Shown piece after piece: positions 44,413-53,576 of a stretch of 64,000 bases of DNA. The position numbers were made by a program, and so were the translations under genes. The stretch is from SG8-41 sp964521405 (GTDB lineage: Bacteria; Pseudomonadota; Gammaproteobacteria; Burkholderiales; SG8-41): NCBI GenBank assembly GCA_964521405.1, contig CAZFRR010000204.1, forward strand, positions 1-64,000, given 5' to 3'. Position 1 is the stretch's first letter. Every line of letters starts with the position of its first letter. The notes beneath the pieces were generated by a model that was not told where the DNA came from, searched no databases, and was given only the letters and a program-made list of their open reading frames with translations.

Positions 44413-45399
44413 ATGGCAACTACCAAGCTTTGGGCGGCCGCGCTGGCAGCGAGCGGGATGCTACTCGCTGCGGGCGCGGCGCATTCGCAATATGCGTCGG
44501 AACTCGGCAAGCTCGCGCCGGAAGCGTTGAAGGGAATCGAGAAGCCGCGGCCGGCGCAAGTGAAGCCGATTGCGCCTGATCTGTACTTTTACTGGAACGA
44601 CGGCTCGTCGAACGCGGTGTTCCTGGTGACCGAGGAAGGCCTGCTGGTGGTCGATACCCAGGCGCATCCTGCCGACGCGCGCAGGCTGATGGGCGAGATC
44701 CGCAAAGTTTCCGACAGGCCGGTCAAGTGGGCCGTGGTGACTCATCCCCACGGAGACCACTATCTCGGCAATCCCGTTTACAGGGCGGAGGGCGCTACTC
44801 TCATTGCCCAGCGGGATACGCGCGCCATGATGCAAAAGTATTACAAGGATGAACTCGCGCGCCGCGTAGCGTACTTGAAGACCCACAAGCTCGATCCAGG
44901 CGAGCTGCAGCTGATATTGCCCGAGGTCACCTTCGATTCGCGCTTTACCCTGTACCTGGGCGGGCGCACGGTCGAGCTGATCCACCTCGGCCCCGGGCAG
45001 AACCCGGGCGACACGCTGGTGCATTTTCCGCACGCCAGGACGCTCTACCTGGGCGGGCCATTCGCGCGCCAGAACTGGTCGAACTATTCGTTCACGCCGT
45101 CAGTGGAGAACTGGATCGCGCTGCTGCGGAAGGCCGCTGCGATGGACGTGGATATCTTCATCGGCGGGCACGGGGACCTCGCCACGCGCGAGGACGTGCT
45201 CGAGTACGCACAGATGAACGAGGATTTCCTGAAAGCGGTCAGGGCCGGCATCGCGGAAGGCAAAAACCGCGACGAGCTTGCCGACACGATCAAGATGCAG
45301 CAGTACAGCCATTACCGGAATTTTCACCGCATGCGCGGCTGGGTCTACGCGCTGCACCACCTGCTCACCACCGGCAAGCCGATGGCGCCCTATCCGTGA
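44413..45399 (+). CDS. Exported MBL-fold metallohydrolase (SoxH-like)
   Basis: 328 residues with a signal peptide (ends AHSQ) and the metal motif HPHGDH near residue 112; later ligands may lie in 'HLGPGQNPGDTLVHFP' and 'IGGHGD'. This matches the quinoprotein-relay/SoxH-like group of periplasmic beta-lactamase-fold proteins. Substrate unknown. Starts 18 nt after leuA but shows no metabolic link to it. Confidence 0.83.
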   Translation: MATTKLWAAALAASGMLLAAGAAHSQYASELGKLAPEALKGIEKPRPAQVKPIAPDLYFYWNDGSSNAVFLVTEEGLLVVDTQAHPADARRLMGEIRKVSDRPVKWAVVTHPHGDHYLGNPVYRAEGATLIAQRDTRAMMQKYYKDELARRVAYLKTHKLDPGELQLILPEVTFDSRFTLYLGGRTVELIHLGPGQNPGDTLVHFPHARTLYLGGPFARQNWSNYSFTPSVENWIALLRKAAAMDVDIFIGGHGDLATREDVLEYAQMNEDFLKAVRAGIAEGKNRDELADTIKMQQYSHYRNFHRMRGWVYALHHLLTTGKPMAPYP

Positions 45400-45456
45400 C
45401 GGGTGAATGACGGCGGGCAAGGGGCCGCGGCTGGCGCGGACCTTTCTTTTTGCCTG

Positions 45457-45627
45457 CTAGCGATCGACGTGGTGGCGCGCGCCGGACGCAACCGTGCGCA
45501 ACTGGCTCTTCACTTCCTTGACGCCGGGAACCAGGGAGGCCACCTCGAGCGCAGGCGTCGCATCCTGGCCGGGGTCCAGCAGCCCGGTGAGGGTGGCGAC
45601 GCCCTCATTGACGAAGAATACGGCCGG
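45457..45627 (-). pseudogene. BON-domain remnant
   Basis: Minus-strand frame of 56 codons with the second half of a BON domain: 'VFFVNEGVATLTGLL' followed by 'LEVASLVPGVKEVKSQLRTV' and a stop. No start codon or first half exists upstream, where a TGA intervenes. A full BON protein normally has about 70 more residues per domain. Probably the 3' remnant of a lost gene between the MBL gene and wrbA. Confidence 0.5.
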
Positions 45628-45630
45628 TCA

Positions 45631-46239
45631 TCAACTCGCCAGCTTCGCGGCGATGCCCGCGAGCCGGCGCCCGAGCGCGATGCAGAGCTTGCGCTCGTGC
45701 TCGGTCACGGCCCGCCCGCCCGCGTTGCCGGCGTGGTGGCTCGCGCCATAGGGTGTCCCGCCTGACGTGGTGGTCATGAGTTCCGGCTCCGTGTAAGGCA
45801 GCCCCACGATCACCATGCCATGGTGCAGTAGCGGCAGCATCATCGAGGTGAGCGTGGTTTCCTGGCCGCCGTGGAGGCTGGCGCTGGAGGTGAATACCGC
45901 GGCGGGCTTGCCCGCGAGCACGCCTTTCAACCACAGCTCGCCGGTCGAGTCCCAGAAGTGCTTCATCGGCGCCGCCATGTTGCCAAAGCGCGCGGGTGAG
46001 CCCAGCGCGAGCCCGAGGCATTCCTCGAGGTCTTTCAATTCAGCGTGCGGCGCGCCGGCCTCGGGCCTTGCGTCCGCCGCCGCGGTCCCGGCAGCTTCAC
46101 CTCTCACGAAGACCCTGGGGACGGTGCGGACCCGCGCCGTGCAACCGGCGACGCTTTCCACGCCGCGGGCAACGAATTGCGCCATCTCCTTCACCGCGCC
46201 GGAGTGACTGTAATAGAGGACGAGGACTTCCTTCATCAT
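45631..46239 (-). CDS. wrbA: NAD(P)H:quinone oxidoreductase WrbA
   Basis: 202-residue flavodoxin-fold protein. FMN phosphate loop 'VLYYSHSGAVKEMA', and the WrbA blocks 'GSPARFGNMAAPMKHFWD' and 'SSASLHGGQETTL'. Two-electron reduction of quinones, protecting from oxidative stress. Two consecutive ATGs; either may be used. Monocistronic, divergent from the yihY gene. Confidence 0.93.
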   Translation of the reverse strand: MMKEVLVLYYSHSGAVKEMAQFVARGVESVAGCTARVRTVPRVFVRGEAAGTAAADARPEAGAPHAELKDLEECLGLALGSPARFGNMAAPMKHFWDSTGELWLKGVLAGKPAAVFTSSASLHGGQETTLTSMMLPLLHHGMVIVGLPYTEPELMTTTSGGTPYGASHHAGNAGGRAVTEHERKLCIALGRRLAGIAAKLAS

Positions 46240-46295
46240 GATCGCCAGGGTTCGAGAGTATTATATTGAACCTGTCTGTCGCGGGGGACGGCATT

Positions 46296-47573
46296 GTGCT
46301 GAAGTTGAGGAAAACGCCGCCGCTCATCGAGTTTGCGCGCGTGGTGGGGCGGCGTTTCGAGGAGGAACGATGCCTGCAAATCGCCTCCAGCCTCACCTTC
46401 ACCACGTTGCTTGCCATCGTTCCGATCATCACCGTTGCGCTGACGGTGATCTCGGCGTTCCCGGTGTTCGGCGAGCTGATGCAGCACATCGAGCGCTTCC
46501 TGGTTGGGAACATGCTGCCCGAGTCGGCCGAGTCCATCGCCGCCTACACCGAGCAATTCGCCGAGAACGCGGCGCGGTTGACCGCCGTGGGCGTCCTCGT
46601 CCTCTTCGCCACCGCGATGATCGTGCTGCAGACGATAGACCGCGCCTTCAACCAAATCTGGCGAGTGCCCCGCCCGCGGACCACGGTGCAGCGCGTCTTC
46701 ATCTATTGGGCGCTGCTGACCGTGGGCCCGGTGCTGATCGGGGCGAGCCTGTCGCTGACTTCCTGGCTCGTCAGCCAGTCGCTGGGGCTGGTGAAGGACG
46801 TGCCGCTCGCCGCCGAGGCGCTGCTCAAGGTGGTGCCGATACTGCTCACCGGCTTCGCATTCGCGCTGCTCTATATCACCCTGCCCAACCGGCGCGCGCT
46901 CGTGCGCGACGCCCTCTCCGGCGGCTTCCTGGCGGCGCTGGTGTTCGAAGGGATGAAACACGGCTTCGCGCTCTACATCACGCATTTCCCGACCTACAAG
47001 CTGGTCTACGGCGCGTTCGCGAGCCTGCCCATCTTTCTCCTGTGGATCTACCTGTCGTGGCTGGTGGTGTTGTTCGGGGCGGTGGCCGCGGCGGTGATGC
47101 CGGAGTGGCGCGAGCGCGCTTCCCAGGTCGAACCGGTTCCCGGCACGCAGTTCCTCGACGCGCTGCAGATCCTGCGGATACTGCGCGAGGCGCACCGTAG
47201 CGGGGAGATCGTCACCGTGCCCGCCCTTCACGCCGCCTTGAAGCTTCCCGTGTACCGCATCGAAGCGACGCTCGACGCGATGGCCAACGCGCACTGGGTG
47301 GGCAGGGTGGCGCGCGGGTGGGCGCTCACGAAGGATGCGGCCGAAATCAGCGTGGCCGATATCTACCGCCAGTTCGTGTTTCGTGCGGGACTCCGGCTGC
47401 CGGCGCGCGCGTCGGGGCGGGGACTCGATCACCTCGCGCTCGAGCTCGCCGGGGGCATCGAGTCGAGTCTCAGGCTATCGCTTGAGGAATTGTGTCTGCG
47501 GGCCGAGTCCGACGGCGAGCCCTCGGCGGCGGGCGATCAGCGGTTGGCCGCGGCCGTTCAACGTCCCGGCTGA
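46296..47573 (+). CDS. YihY/BrkB family inner-membrane protein
   Basis: 425 residues from GTG 46296, which has GGGGGA at good spacing. Six membrane helices typical of YihY ('LTFTTLLAIVPIITVAL', 'FLLWIYLSWLVVLFGAV'), then a C-terminal winged-helix-like extension of about 130 residues (from 'LQILRILREAHRSGEIV') as in betaproteobacterial members. Function unknown; older annotation as RNase BN is wrong for this family. Confidence 0.87.
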   Translation: MLKLRKTPPLIEFARVVGRRFEEERCLQIASSLTFTTLLAIVPIITVALTVISAFPVFGELMQHIERFLVGNMLPESAESIAAYTEQFAENAARLTAVGVLVLFATAMIVLQTIDRAFNQIWRVPRPRTTVQRVFIYWALLTVGPVLIGASLSLTSWLVSQSLGLVKDVPLAAEALLKVVPILLTGFAFALLYITLPNRRALVRDALSGGFLAALVFEGMKHGFALYITHFPTYKLVYGAFASLPIFLLWIYLSWLVVLFGAVAAAVMPEWRERASQVEPVPGTQFLDALQILRILREAHRSGEIVTVPALHAALKLPVYRIEATLDAMANAHWVGRVARGWALTKDAAEISVADIYRQFVFRAGLRLPARASGRGLDHLALELAGGIESSLRLSLEELCLRAESDGEPSAAGDQRLAAAVQRPG

Positions 47574-47593
47574 CTGCCCGGGAACCCCCCCGC

Positions 47594-48235
47594 TCAACCA
47601 CTGCCGCCGGGCCGCGCGCTGTCCGCGGTGTAAGTGGTGAAATTCCAGTCGCGCTGCCAGGCGCGGACCACCAGGTTCGGGTACTCGGGCTTGCCCAGGC
47701 TGCCGTTGTAGCGCCCGAGGGCGCGGTAGAGGTCGCCGCGCTCGATGTCCAGGTAGTGGCGCAGGATCACGCAGCCGAAGCGCAGGTTGGTGCGCAGGTG
47801 GAAGAGATTTTCATCCCCGGCCCCGATCAGCTTCACCCAGAACGGCATGACCTGCATGAAACCGCGGGCGCCGGCGCGCGAGACCGCGTACTTGCGAAAG
47901 TTGCTTTCCACCTGGATCAGCGCGAGCACCATCTGCGGGTCGAGGCCGGCGCGCTTGGCCTCGTAATGCACCGTGACCAGGAATTCCTCGCGCTGCAGGC
48001 GATCGGGCATGCGCTTGGCGAGGCGATGGGACATGGCGAGGAGCCAGCGCTTGGCGTCCACTTCGGTGTCAAACGCCAGGAACGGAGTGGCGTGATCGGA
48101 CACCGACTTGTTCATCGCCGCCTGCACGCTGGCCGAGAGGGGCTCGTAATCCTGCGTGCCGCCAAGCGCCACCAGCGGCGCTGCGGCCACCAGCGCCCAT
48201 CCCAGCCGGAGCAGGGGGTGAGCTATTCTGCGCAC
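47594..48235 (-). CDS. Lytic transglycosylase, SLT domain
   Basis: 213 residues with a signal sequence and an SLT goose-lysozyme-like domain: catalytic Glu in 'LALIQVESNFRKYAVSRAGARGFMQVMP' (motifs ESxxxxxAxSxxGARGxMQ, given as one block of successive elements), then 'YNGSLGKPEYPN'. Cleaves peptidoglycan glycan strands. Overlaps the end of proS by 13 nt, the order usual in betaproteobacteria. Confidence 0.9.
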   Translation of the reverse strand: MRRIAHPLLRLGWALVAAAPLVALGGTQDYEPLSASVQAAMNKSVSDHATPFLAFDTEVDAKRWLLAMSHRLAKRMPDRLQREEFLVTVHYEAKRAGLDPQMVLALIQVESNFRKYAVSRAGARGFMQVMPFWVKLIGAGDENLFHLRTNLRFGCVILRHYLDIERGDLYRALGRYNGSLGKPEYPNLVVRAWQRDWNFTTYTADSARPGGSG

Positions 48236-49935
48236 ACCTTCGATTTTAGTACGTTGACGGCATCCTGCAAGGCAAGCGACTCGCTCTGGGCATCGCGCCG
48301 CCCCTGGTATTCGATCCGGCCGTCCTTGAGCCCGCGTTCCCCGACCACCACGCGGTGGGGGATGCCGATCAGCTCCATGTCGGCGAACATGACCCCCGGG
48401 CGTTCATTGCGATCGTCGAGCAGGACATCGAGGCCGGCGGCGGAGAGTTCCCGGTACAGGCGCTCGGCGGTCTCGCGCACCTGCGCGCTTTTGGCGGCTC
48501 CGATCGGCAGCAGCGCCAGCTCGAACGGGGCCATCGCGCGCGGGAAGATGATGCCGCGCTCGTCGTGGTTCTGCTCGATCGCGGCGGCAACGATGCGCGA
48601 GACCCCGATGCCGTAGCAGCCCATTTCCATGACTTTCGGCTTGCCGTTCTCGTCCAGAAAGGTGAGGCCCATCGCATCAGAATACTTGGTGCGCAGCTGA
48701 AAAATATGCCCGACCTCGATGCCGCGGAGGATCTCGAGCCGGCCCTTGCCGTCGGGACTGGGGTCGCCCGCCACCGCGTTGCGGATGTCGGCCACCGCCG
48801 GTTCCGGGAAGTCGCGCGCGAGGTTGGCGCCGGTATAGTGATGGTCGTCCTGATTGGCGCCGATAACGAAATCAGCCATTGCCGCAACCGCCCGGTCGGC
48901 AATGACGGCGCCCTTGAACCCGACCGGGCCCAGCGACCCGGGATCCGCTCCGAACGCCGCGCGGATCGCTGACGCGGAGGAAAAGGCGGCCGGCTGCCTG
49001 AGTTCCGCGAGCTTGCCGGCCTTGATGAGATTCAACTCGTGATCGCCGCGCACCATCAGCAGCACCGGCTGGCCGTCGGCGCCGTCCAGCACCACCGCCT
49101 TGACCGTGCGCGCGGCCGGGATCTTCAGGAAGGCACATAAATCGGCAATGGTCTTTACGCCAGGCGTGTGCATTTTCCGCAGCGTTTCCTGCGCCGGGGG
49201 CCGCGGCGCCGCGGGCGCCAGGGCTTCCGCGAGCTCGACGTTGGCGGCGAAGTCCGAGGCGGGGCAGTACGCGATTGCGTCCTCGCCGGAGTCGGCCAGC
49301 ACGTGAAACTCGTGCGAGCCGGTGCCGCCGATCGCGCCGGTGTCGGCGGCGACCGCGCGGAACTTCAACCCCAGCCGCGTGAAGATGCGGGTGTAACAGT
49401 CGTACATCGCGCGGTAGGTTTCATCGAGGCTCGCCTTGCCGGCATGGAAGGAATAGGCGTCCTTCATCACGAACTCGCGCGCCCGCATCACGCCGAAGCG
49501 CGGCCGGATCTCGTCGCGGAACTTGGTCTGGATCTGATAGAGGTTGAGCGGCAGCTGCCGGTAGCTCCTCACTTCCTGCCGCACCACGTCGCTCACCACT
49601 TCCTCGTGCGTCGGCCCGAAGCAGAAGTCGCGCTGATGCCGGTCCTTGATGCGCAGCAGTTCCGGCCCGTATTGCTCCCAGCGCTTCGATTCCTGCCACA
49701 GCTCGGCCGGCTGCACCGCCGGCATGGCAAGCTCGACCGCGCCGGCAGCGTTCATCTCCTCGCGCACGACCGCTTCCACCTTGCGCAGCGCGCGCAGCCC
49801 CAGGGGCATCCAGGTGTAGATCCCCCGGGCGAGCTGCTTGATCAGCCCCGCGCGCAGCATCAGGCGGTGACTTACCACCTCGGCGTCGGACGGGGTTTCC
49901 TTGAGGGTGGAGAGCAGGAATTGCGTGACGCGCAT
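48223..49935 (-). CDS. proS: Prolyl-tRNA synthetase, bacterial type with INS domain
   Basis: 570 residues. Class II motifs: 'MLRAGLIKQLARGIYTWMPLG' at the start, 'RFGVMRAREFVMKDAYSFH' (motif 2) and 'GIGVSRIVAAAIEQ' (motif 3). The INS editing domain sits between motifs 2 and 3 (about residues 240-390) and clears mischarged Ala-tRNA. Ends inside the lytic transglycosylase gene. Confidence 0.96.
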   Translation of the reverse strand: MRVTQFLLSTLKETPSDAEVVSHRLMLRAGLIKQLARGIYTWMPLGLRALRKVEAVVREEMNAAGAVELAMPAVQPAELWQESKRWEQYGPELLRIKDRHQRDFCFGPTHEEVVSDVVRQEVRSYRQLPLNLYQIQTKFRDEIRPRFGVMRAREFVMKDAYSFHAGKASLDETYRAMYDCYTRIFTRLGLKFRAVAADTGAIGGTGSHEFHVLADSGEDAIAYCPASDFAANVELAEALAPAAPRPPAQETLRKMHTPGVKTIADLCAFLKIPAARTVKAVVLDGADGQPVLLMVRGDHELNLIKAGKLAELRQPAAFSSASAIRAAFGADPGSLGPVGFKGAVIADRAVAAMADFVIGANQDDHHYTGANLARDFPEPAVADIRNAVAGDPSPDGKGRLEILRGIEVGHIFQLRTKYSDAMGLTFLDENGKPKVMEMGCYGIGVSRIVAAAIEQNHDERGIIFPRAMAPFELALLPIGAAKSAQVRETAERLYRELSAAGLDVLLDDRNERPGVMFADMELIGIPHRVVVGERGLKDGRIEYQGRRDAQSESLALQDAVNVLKSKVCAE

Positions 49936-50013
49936 GGTTGAGATAGGTTCTAGAAATCCAGAAACGCTATTCTACCAACCCGTTCTCAATGTTACGGCAT
50001 TGACTTACGCGGC

Positions 50014-50814
50014 ATGAGCTTCTTTTCCCGATGGCGATGGGGCCGCCCGGCGACGGGCGCCGGGTCGGTGTACGTCACGGAAAAGTTCGGGGTGCGGTCG
50101 CTGCACATCGAGAGCGACACCATCCAGAGCTCGATGCGGCTCGCGCGCCCCAACGATCTCGAGCTCGCCTATACGCGCAGCATGATGGGTTTCCTGCTGT
50201 TCCACCCCACGCCGCGGCGCGTGCTGCTGGTGGGGCTGGGCGGCGGCTCGCTGGCCAAGTTCATCTACCATCGCCTGCCGGAGGTGGAGTCGGAAGTGCT
50301 GGAGATCAACCCGGAAGTGGTGTCGATCGCGCGGCGTTTCTTCCAGGTGCCCGCCGCCGACGAACGTTTCACGATCCGGGTGTGCGACGCCGCGGAATTC
50401 ATCGCGCGCGAGGGGCCGGGTTACGACGCGATCCTGGTGGACGGCTACGATGGCGACTGCCTGGTCGAAGGGCTTTCGTCGCGCGCGTTTTTCAGGGACT
50501 GCCGGCGCCGGTTGAACGCGAGCGGCGTGCTGGTGGTGAATTTATGGGGCTCGGACCGCAAGTTCAGCGATTACCTCCAGCGCATCGAATCCGAGTTTCC
50601 CGCGGGCACGTTGTGTCTGCCGGCCGAGAAGCCGGGCAACATTGCCACGTTTGCGTTTCGCGACCGGCCGGGTGATCCGCACTGGGACGAGCTCGAGGCG
50701 AGAGCCGCCGCGCTGGAAGCGCGCTACGGACTCGAGTTCGGCAGGTTCGCGCAAGGGCTGCGCAAGATGAATCGCTGCGACGACGAGCGCCTCTACGTAT
50801 CTGGTGAGGCGTAA
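50014..50814 (+). CDS. Spermidine synthase-like methyltransferase-fold protein
   Basis: 266 residues. Class I Rossmann core 'VLLVGLGGGSLAKFIYHRLP', acidic loop 'SEVLEINPEVVSIARRFF', and 'DAILVDGYDGDCL'. It matches the spermidine synthase superfamily but lacks the usual N-terminal beta-sheet tetramerisation domain length, so aminopropyltransferase activity is not assured. No speD is nearby. Confidence 0.8.
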   Translation: MSFFSRWRWGRPATGAGSVYVTEKFGVRSLHIESDTIQSSMRLARPNDLELAYTRSMMGFLLFHPTPRRVLLVGLGGGSLAKFIYHRLPEVESEVLEINPEVVSIARRFFQVPAADERFTIRVCDAAEFIAREGPGYDAILVDGYDGDCLVEGLSSRAFFRDCRRRLNASGVLVVNLWGSDRKFSDYLQRIESEFPAGTLCLPAEKPGNIATFAFRDRPGDPHWDELEARAAALEARYGLEFGRFAQGLRKMNRCDDERLYVSGEA

Positions 50815-50912
50815 CGGTTTTCCGCCGATCCGCAGCTGGCTCCGTGAAGCTTTTGTTTGAGTCCGAAGTGTGAAAAAATCGCGCCAACATCACGCATATT
50901 CGGGGGTTTCGC

Positions 50913-51443
50913 ATGGTTGATCGCGATGGCTACCGCCCCAACGTCGGCATCGTTATATGTAATTGTAAGAACGAGGTTTTCTGGGGAAAACGGGTCAGGG
51001 AGCATGCCTGGCAGTTCCCGCAGGGCGGCATCAAACAGGGTGAGACACCCGAGGCCGCCATGTACCGCGAGTTGCAGGAAGAGGTCGGGCTCCAACCGCA
51101 GCACGTGCTCATCCTCGGGCGCACCCGCGACTGGCTGCGTTACGACGTGCCCGAGCGGTGGATCCGGCGGGAATGGCGCGGCAGCTACCGCGGCCAGAAG
51201 CAGATCTGGTACCTGCTGCGACTGATCGGCCGTGACACCGATGTGCGGCTGCGCGCATCCAGCAAGCCCGAGTTCGACGCCTGGCGCTGGAGTGATTACT
51301 GGGTGCCGCTGGAGGCGGTGGTCGATTTCAAGCGCGAGGTTTACCACCGTGCGCTCGAGGAACTCGCGCCCTACCTGAAGCACCGCACCGCGCGCAAGCC
51401 GCGCGCGCAACGCTCAGCGGCCGGCGCGCCGCACAGGGGATAG
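50913..51443 (+). CDS. rppH: RNA pyrophosphohydrolase RppH
   Basis: 176 residues, Nudix box 'GGIKQGETPEAAMYRELQEEVGL' (GX5EX7REUXEEXGU in order) near residue 38. Starts MVDRDGYRPNVGIVICN, as usual. Removes pyrophosphate from 5' ends of mRNA to start decay. Normally near proS in betaproteobacteria, as here. Confidence 0.95.
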   Translation: MVDRDGYRPNVGIVICNCKNEVFWGKRVREHAWQFPQGGIKQGETPEAAMYRELQEEVGLQPQHVLILGRTRDWLRYDVPERWIRREWRGSYRGQKQIWYLLRLIGRDTDVRLRASSKPEFDAWRWSDYWVPLEAVVDFKREVYHRALEELAPYLKHRTARKPRAQRSAAGAPHRG

Positions 51444-51535
51444 CTCCTGCTGGCGCGGCTTGCGCCCGGATTCGTCAGCCGCAAATTCTCCGCGGCTCTT
51501 CCATTGATGCATATCAACCCCGGCTCATCCGGCTA

Positions 51536-51564
51536 TTGACAGTGACGATGGTGCTATCTATACT
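51536..51564 (+). promoter_or_regulatory. Strong promoter of the rubrerythrin operon
   Basis: TTGACA, 17 bp, TATACT, five- to six-of-six matches to sigma-70 consensus. The transcript would begin near 51571, leaving a 100-nt leader. The rest of the gap 51444-51672 shows no gene. Confidence 0.75.
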
Positions 51565-51575
51565 TAGTTCACAGA

Positions 51576-51590
51576 TTAGACTTAGTCTAA
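51576..51590. promoter_or_regulatory. Operator-like 7-1-7 palindrome at the rubrerythrin start site
   Basis: TTAGACT-T-AGTCTAA, perfect 7-1-7 inverted repeat, flanked by further pairing (CACAGAT ... ATCTGTG). The 7-1-7 layout is that of Fur/PerR-family boxes, and peroxide control would suit rubrerythrin. It sits just downstream of the expected transcription start, where a repressor would block initiation. Confidence 0.6.
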
Positions 51591-51672
51591 TATCTGTGTG
51601 GTTAGCACCTATTCATCAGCAGGGCTCTGACACGGTAGTATTAACATAACTTATTGTTTAATAGGAGTTTAT

Positions 51673-52092
51673 ATGCAACTTAAGGGATCCAAGACGCACG
51701 ACAACCTGAAGGCTGCGTTTGCCGGTGAATCCCAGGCCAACCGCCGCTACCTGTACTTCGCTGCGAAAGCCGATGTCGAAGGTCAGAACGATGTTTCGGC
51801 GGTTTTTCGTTCCACCGCTGAAGGCGAGACCGGGCACGCGCACGGGCATCTCGAGTACCTCGAGACTTGCGGCGATCCCGCGACCGATCTCCCGTTCGGC
51901 AAGACGCGCGACAACCTGAAGGCCGCAATCGCCGGCGAGACCCACGAGTACACCGACATGTACCCGGGCATGGGCAAGGCCGCGCGCACGGAAGGTTTTG
52001 CCGAGATTGCCGACTGGTTCGAGACCTTGGCCAAGGCGGAACGCTCGCACGCCAACCGTTTCCAGAAGGCTCTGGACGCATTGGCCGACTGA
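51673..52092 (+). CDS. rbr: Rubrerythrin, short form without rubredoxin domain
   Basis: 139 residues, four-helix diiron protein with repeated E...ExxH elements ('GESQANRRYLYFA', 'EGETGHAHGHLEYL', 'AGETHEYTDMYP', 'KAERSHANRFQ'). The C-terminal rubredoxin domain of classical rubrerythrin is missing, so electrons must come from a partner, perhaps the Fe-S protein encoded next. TAGGAG precedes the ATG. Likely peroxide reductase. Confidence 0.93.
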   Translation: MQLKGSKTHDNLKAAFAGESQANRRYLYFAAKADVEGQNDVSAVFRSTAEGETGHAHGHLEYLETCGDPATDLPFGKTRDNLKAAIAGETHEYTDMYPGMGKAARTEGFAEIADWFETLAKAERSHANRFQKALDALAD

Positions 52093-52098
52093 AAACCC

Positions 52099-52182
52099 GT
52101 GAGGTGTGAAGAGTGAGGGGTGAGGCGCGAGCCTCGCCCGCACTCTTTTTTTCGCCTCATACCTTACGCCTCTCGCCTCACC
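52099..52182. repeat. Heptamer hairpin array I (rbr-CCG protein spacer)
   Basis: Left GTGAGGT, GTGAAGA, GTGAGGG, GTGAGGC, GCGAGCC (52099-52133); right CGCCTCA, TACCTTA, CGCCTCT, CGCCTCA (52153-52180). Seven nt after the rbr stop, ending at the next start codon. A T7 run between the arms (after CACTC) lies in the loop. Confidence 0.85.
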
Positions 52183-53511
52183 ATGACTATTCGTGAAGGG
52201 AGCCTCGAGGCTCCCACCCGGCACCCGCTCGACTGGAAATCGCCGGACTTTTACGACGAGGCCAGGCTCGAGAAAGAGCTCGAGCGCGTTTTCGACATCT
52301 GCCACGGCTGCCGCCGCTGCGTGAACCTCTGCACGGCGTTCCCGACCCTGTTCGACCTCGTGGACGCGAGCCCCACCCTCGAAGTCGACGGCATCAAGAA
52401 AGCCGATTTCGGCAGGGTGGTGGACCAGTGCTACCTGTGCGACATGTGCTTCATGACCAAGTGCCCGTACGTGCCGCCGCATGCCTGGAACGTGGACTTC
52501 CCGCACCTGATGCTGCGCGCCAAGGCGGTCAAGTTCCGCAAGGGCGAGGTGAGCTTTCGCGACAAGCTGCTCTCCAGCACCGACGCCATGGGCAAGCTCG
52601 CGACCATCCCGGTCGTGGTGCAATTCGTGAACGCTGTGAACCAGAGCGGCTTCGCGCGGGGGCTCATGCAACACGCGCTCGGCGTGCACCAGGACCGCGT
52701 GCTTCCCGAATACGCGAGCGCGACGTTCCGCGGCAATGCCCGGCCGAGCGCCGCATTCCCGGTGCGCGATGGCAGAAACGCGCCGGGCAAGGTTGCCGTG
52801 TTCTCGACCTGTTACGTGAACTACAACGAGCCCGGCATCGGCCACGATCTCCTGAAAGTGCTCGAGCACAACGAGGTTCCCGCGATCGTGGTCGAGAAAG
52901 AAGCTTGTTGCGGCATGCCCAAGCTCGAGCTGGGCGACCTCGAGGCGGTGGCGCGCAACAAGGCTGTCAACGTGCCGGTGCTCGCCAGGCTGGCGCGGGA
53001 AGGCTACGCCATTCTCACCGCGGTGCCTTCCTGTACGCTGATGTTCAAGCAGGAACTGCCGCTGATGTTCCCGGACGATGCCGAGGTCATGGCGGTGGCG
53101 GAAGCGATGTTCGACCCCTTCGAGTACCTGGTGGCCCGCCACAAGGACGGCATGCTCAAGACCGATTTCAAGAAGCCGCTGGGCAAGGTGTCCTACCACG
53201 TGCCCTGCCATCTGCGGGTGCAGAACATGGGGCAAAAGACCCGCGAGTTGCTTGCGATGGTCCCCAACACCCGGGTCACCACCGTCGAGCGCTGCGCCGG
53301 GCACGACGGCACCTGGGGCGTGAAAGCGGAGTATTTCGAGAACTCGATGAAGATCGGCCGCCCGGTTTTCCGCCAGATGGCGGAGCCCGGCCCCGATTAC
53401 GTGAGCTCGGATTGCGCCATTGCCGGCCGCCACATCCTGCAGGGGATGGGTGAGACCCGCGCGGAGAAGCAGCATCCCGTCTCACTGATACGCCTCGCCT
53501 ATGGACTGTGA
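52183..53511 (+). CDS. (Fe-S)-binding protein with CCG domains, rubrerythrin partner
   Basis: 442 residues from ATG 52183. N-terminal double ferredoxin site (CHGCRRCVNLC and CYLCDMCFMTKCP), then two CCG-type segments ('EACCGMPKLELGDL', 'YHVPCHLRVQNMG' and 'RCAGHDGTWG'). Resembles GlpC/HdrD-like membrane-associated electron carriers. The conserved trio rubrerythrin-this protein-DUF3501 suggests it reduces rubrerythrin. Unrelated in position to the sHdr cluster despite sharing CCG domains. Confidence 0.88.
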   Translation: MTIREGSLEAPTRHPLDWKSPDFYDEARLEKELERVFDICHGCRRCVNLCTAFPTLFDLVDASPTLEVDGIKKADFGRVVDQCYLCDMCFMTKCPYVPPHAWNVDFPHLMLRAKAVKFRKGEVSFRDKLLSSTDAMGKLATIPVVVQFVNAVNQSGFARGLMQHALGVHQDRVLPEYASATFRGNARPSAAFPVRDGRNAPGKVAVFSTCYVNYNEPGIGHDLLKVLEHNEVPAIVVEKEACCGMPKLELGDLEAVARNKAVNVPVLARLAREGYAILTAVPSCTLMFKQELPLMFPDDAEVMAVAEAMFDPFEYLVARHKDGMLKTDFKKPLGKVSYHVPCHLRVQNMGQKTRELLAMVPNTRVTTVERCAGHDGTWGVKAEYFENSMKIGRPVFRQMAEPGPDYVSSDCAIAGRHILQGMGETRAEKQHPVSLIRLAYGL

Positions 53512-53576
53512 TGCGGGACTGTGATGCGGGACGACTGTAAGTGACCGCTCACACCCGGATTTCTCAAGGTAGACCA

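Noticed and set aside
44413..45399. MBL protein as a member of the sox system
   Set aside because: Resembles SoxH-like proteins but lies 42 kb from sox beside leuA; the family is broad, so no sox role is claimed.
52183..53511. CCG-domain protein as an extra sHdr subunit
   Set aside because: Its operon partners are rubrerythrin and DUF3501, a separate conserved trio, and its domain order is GlpC-like.
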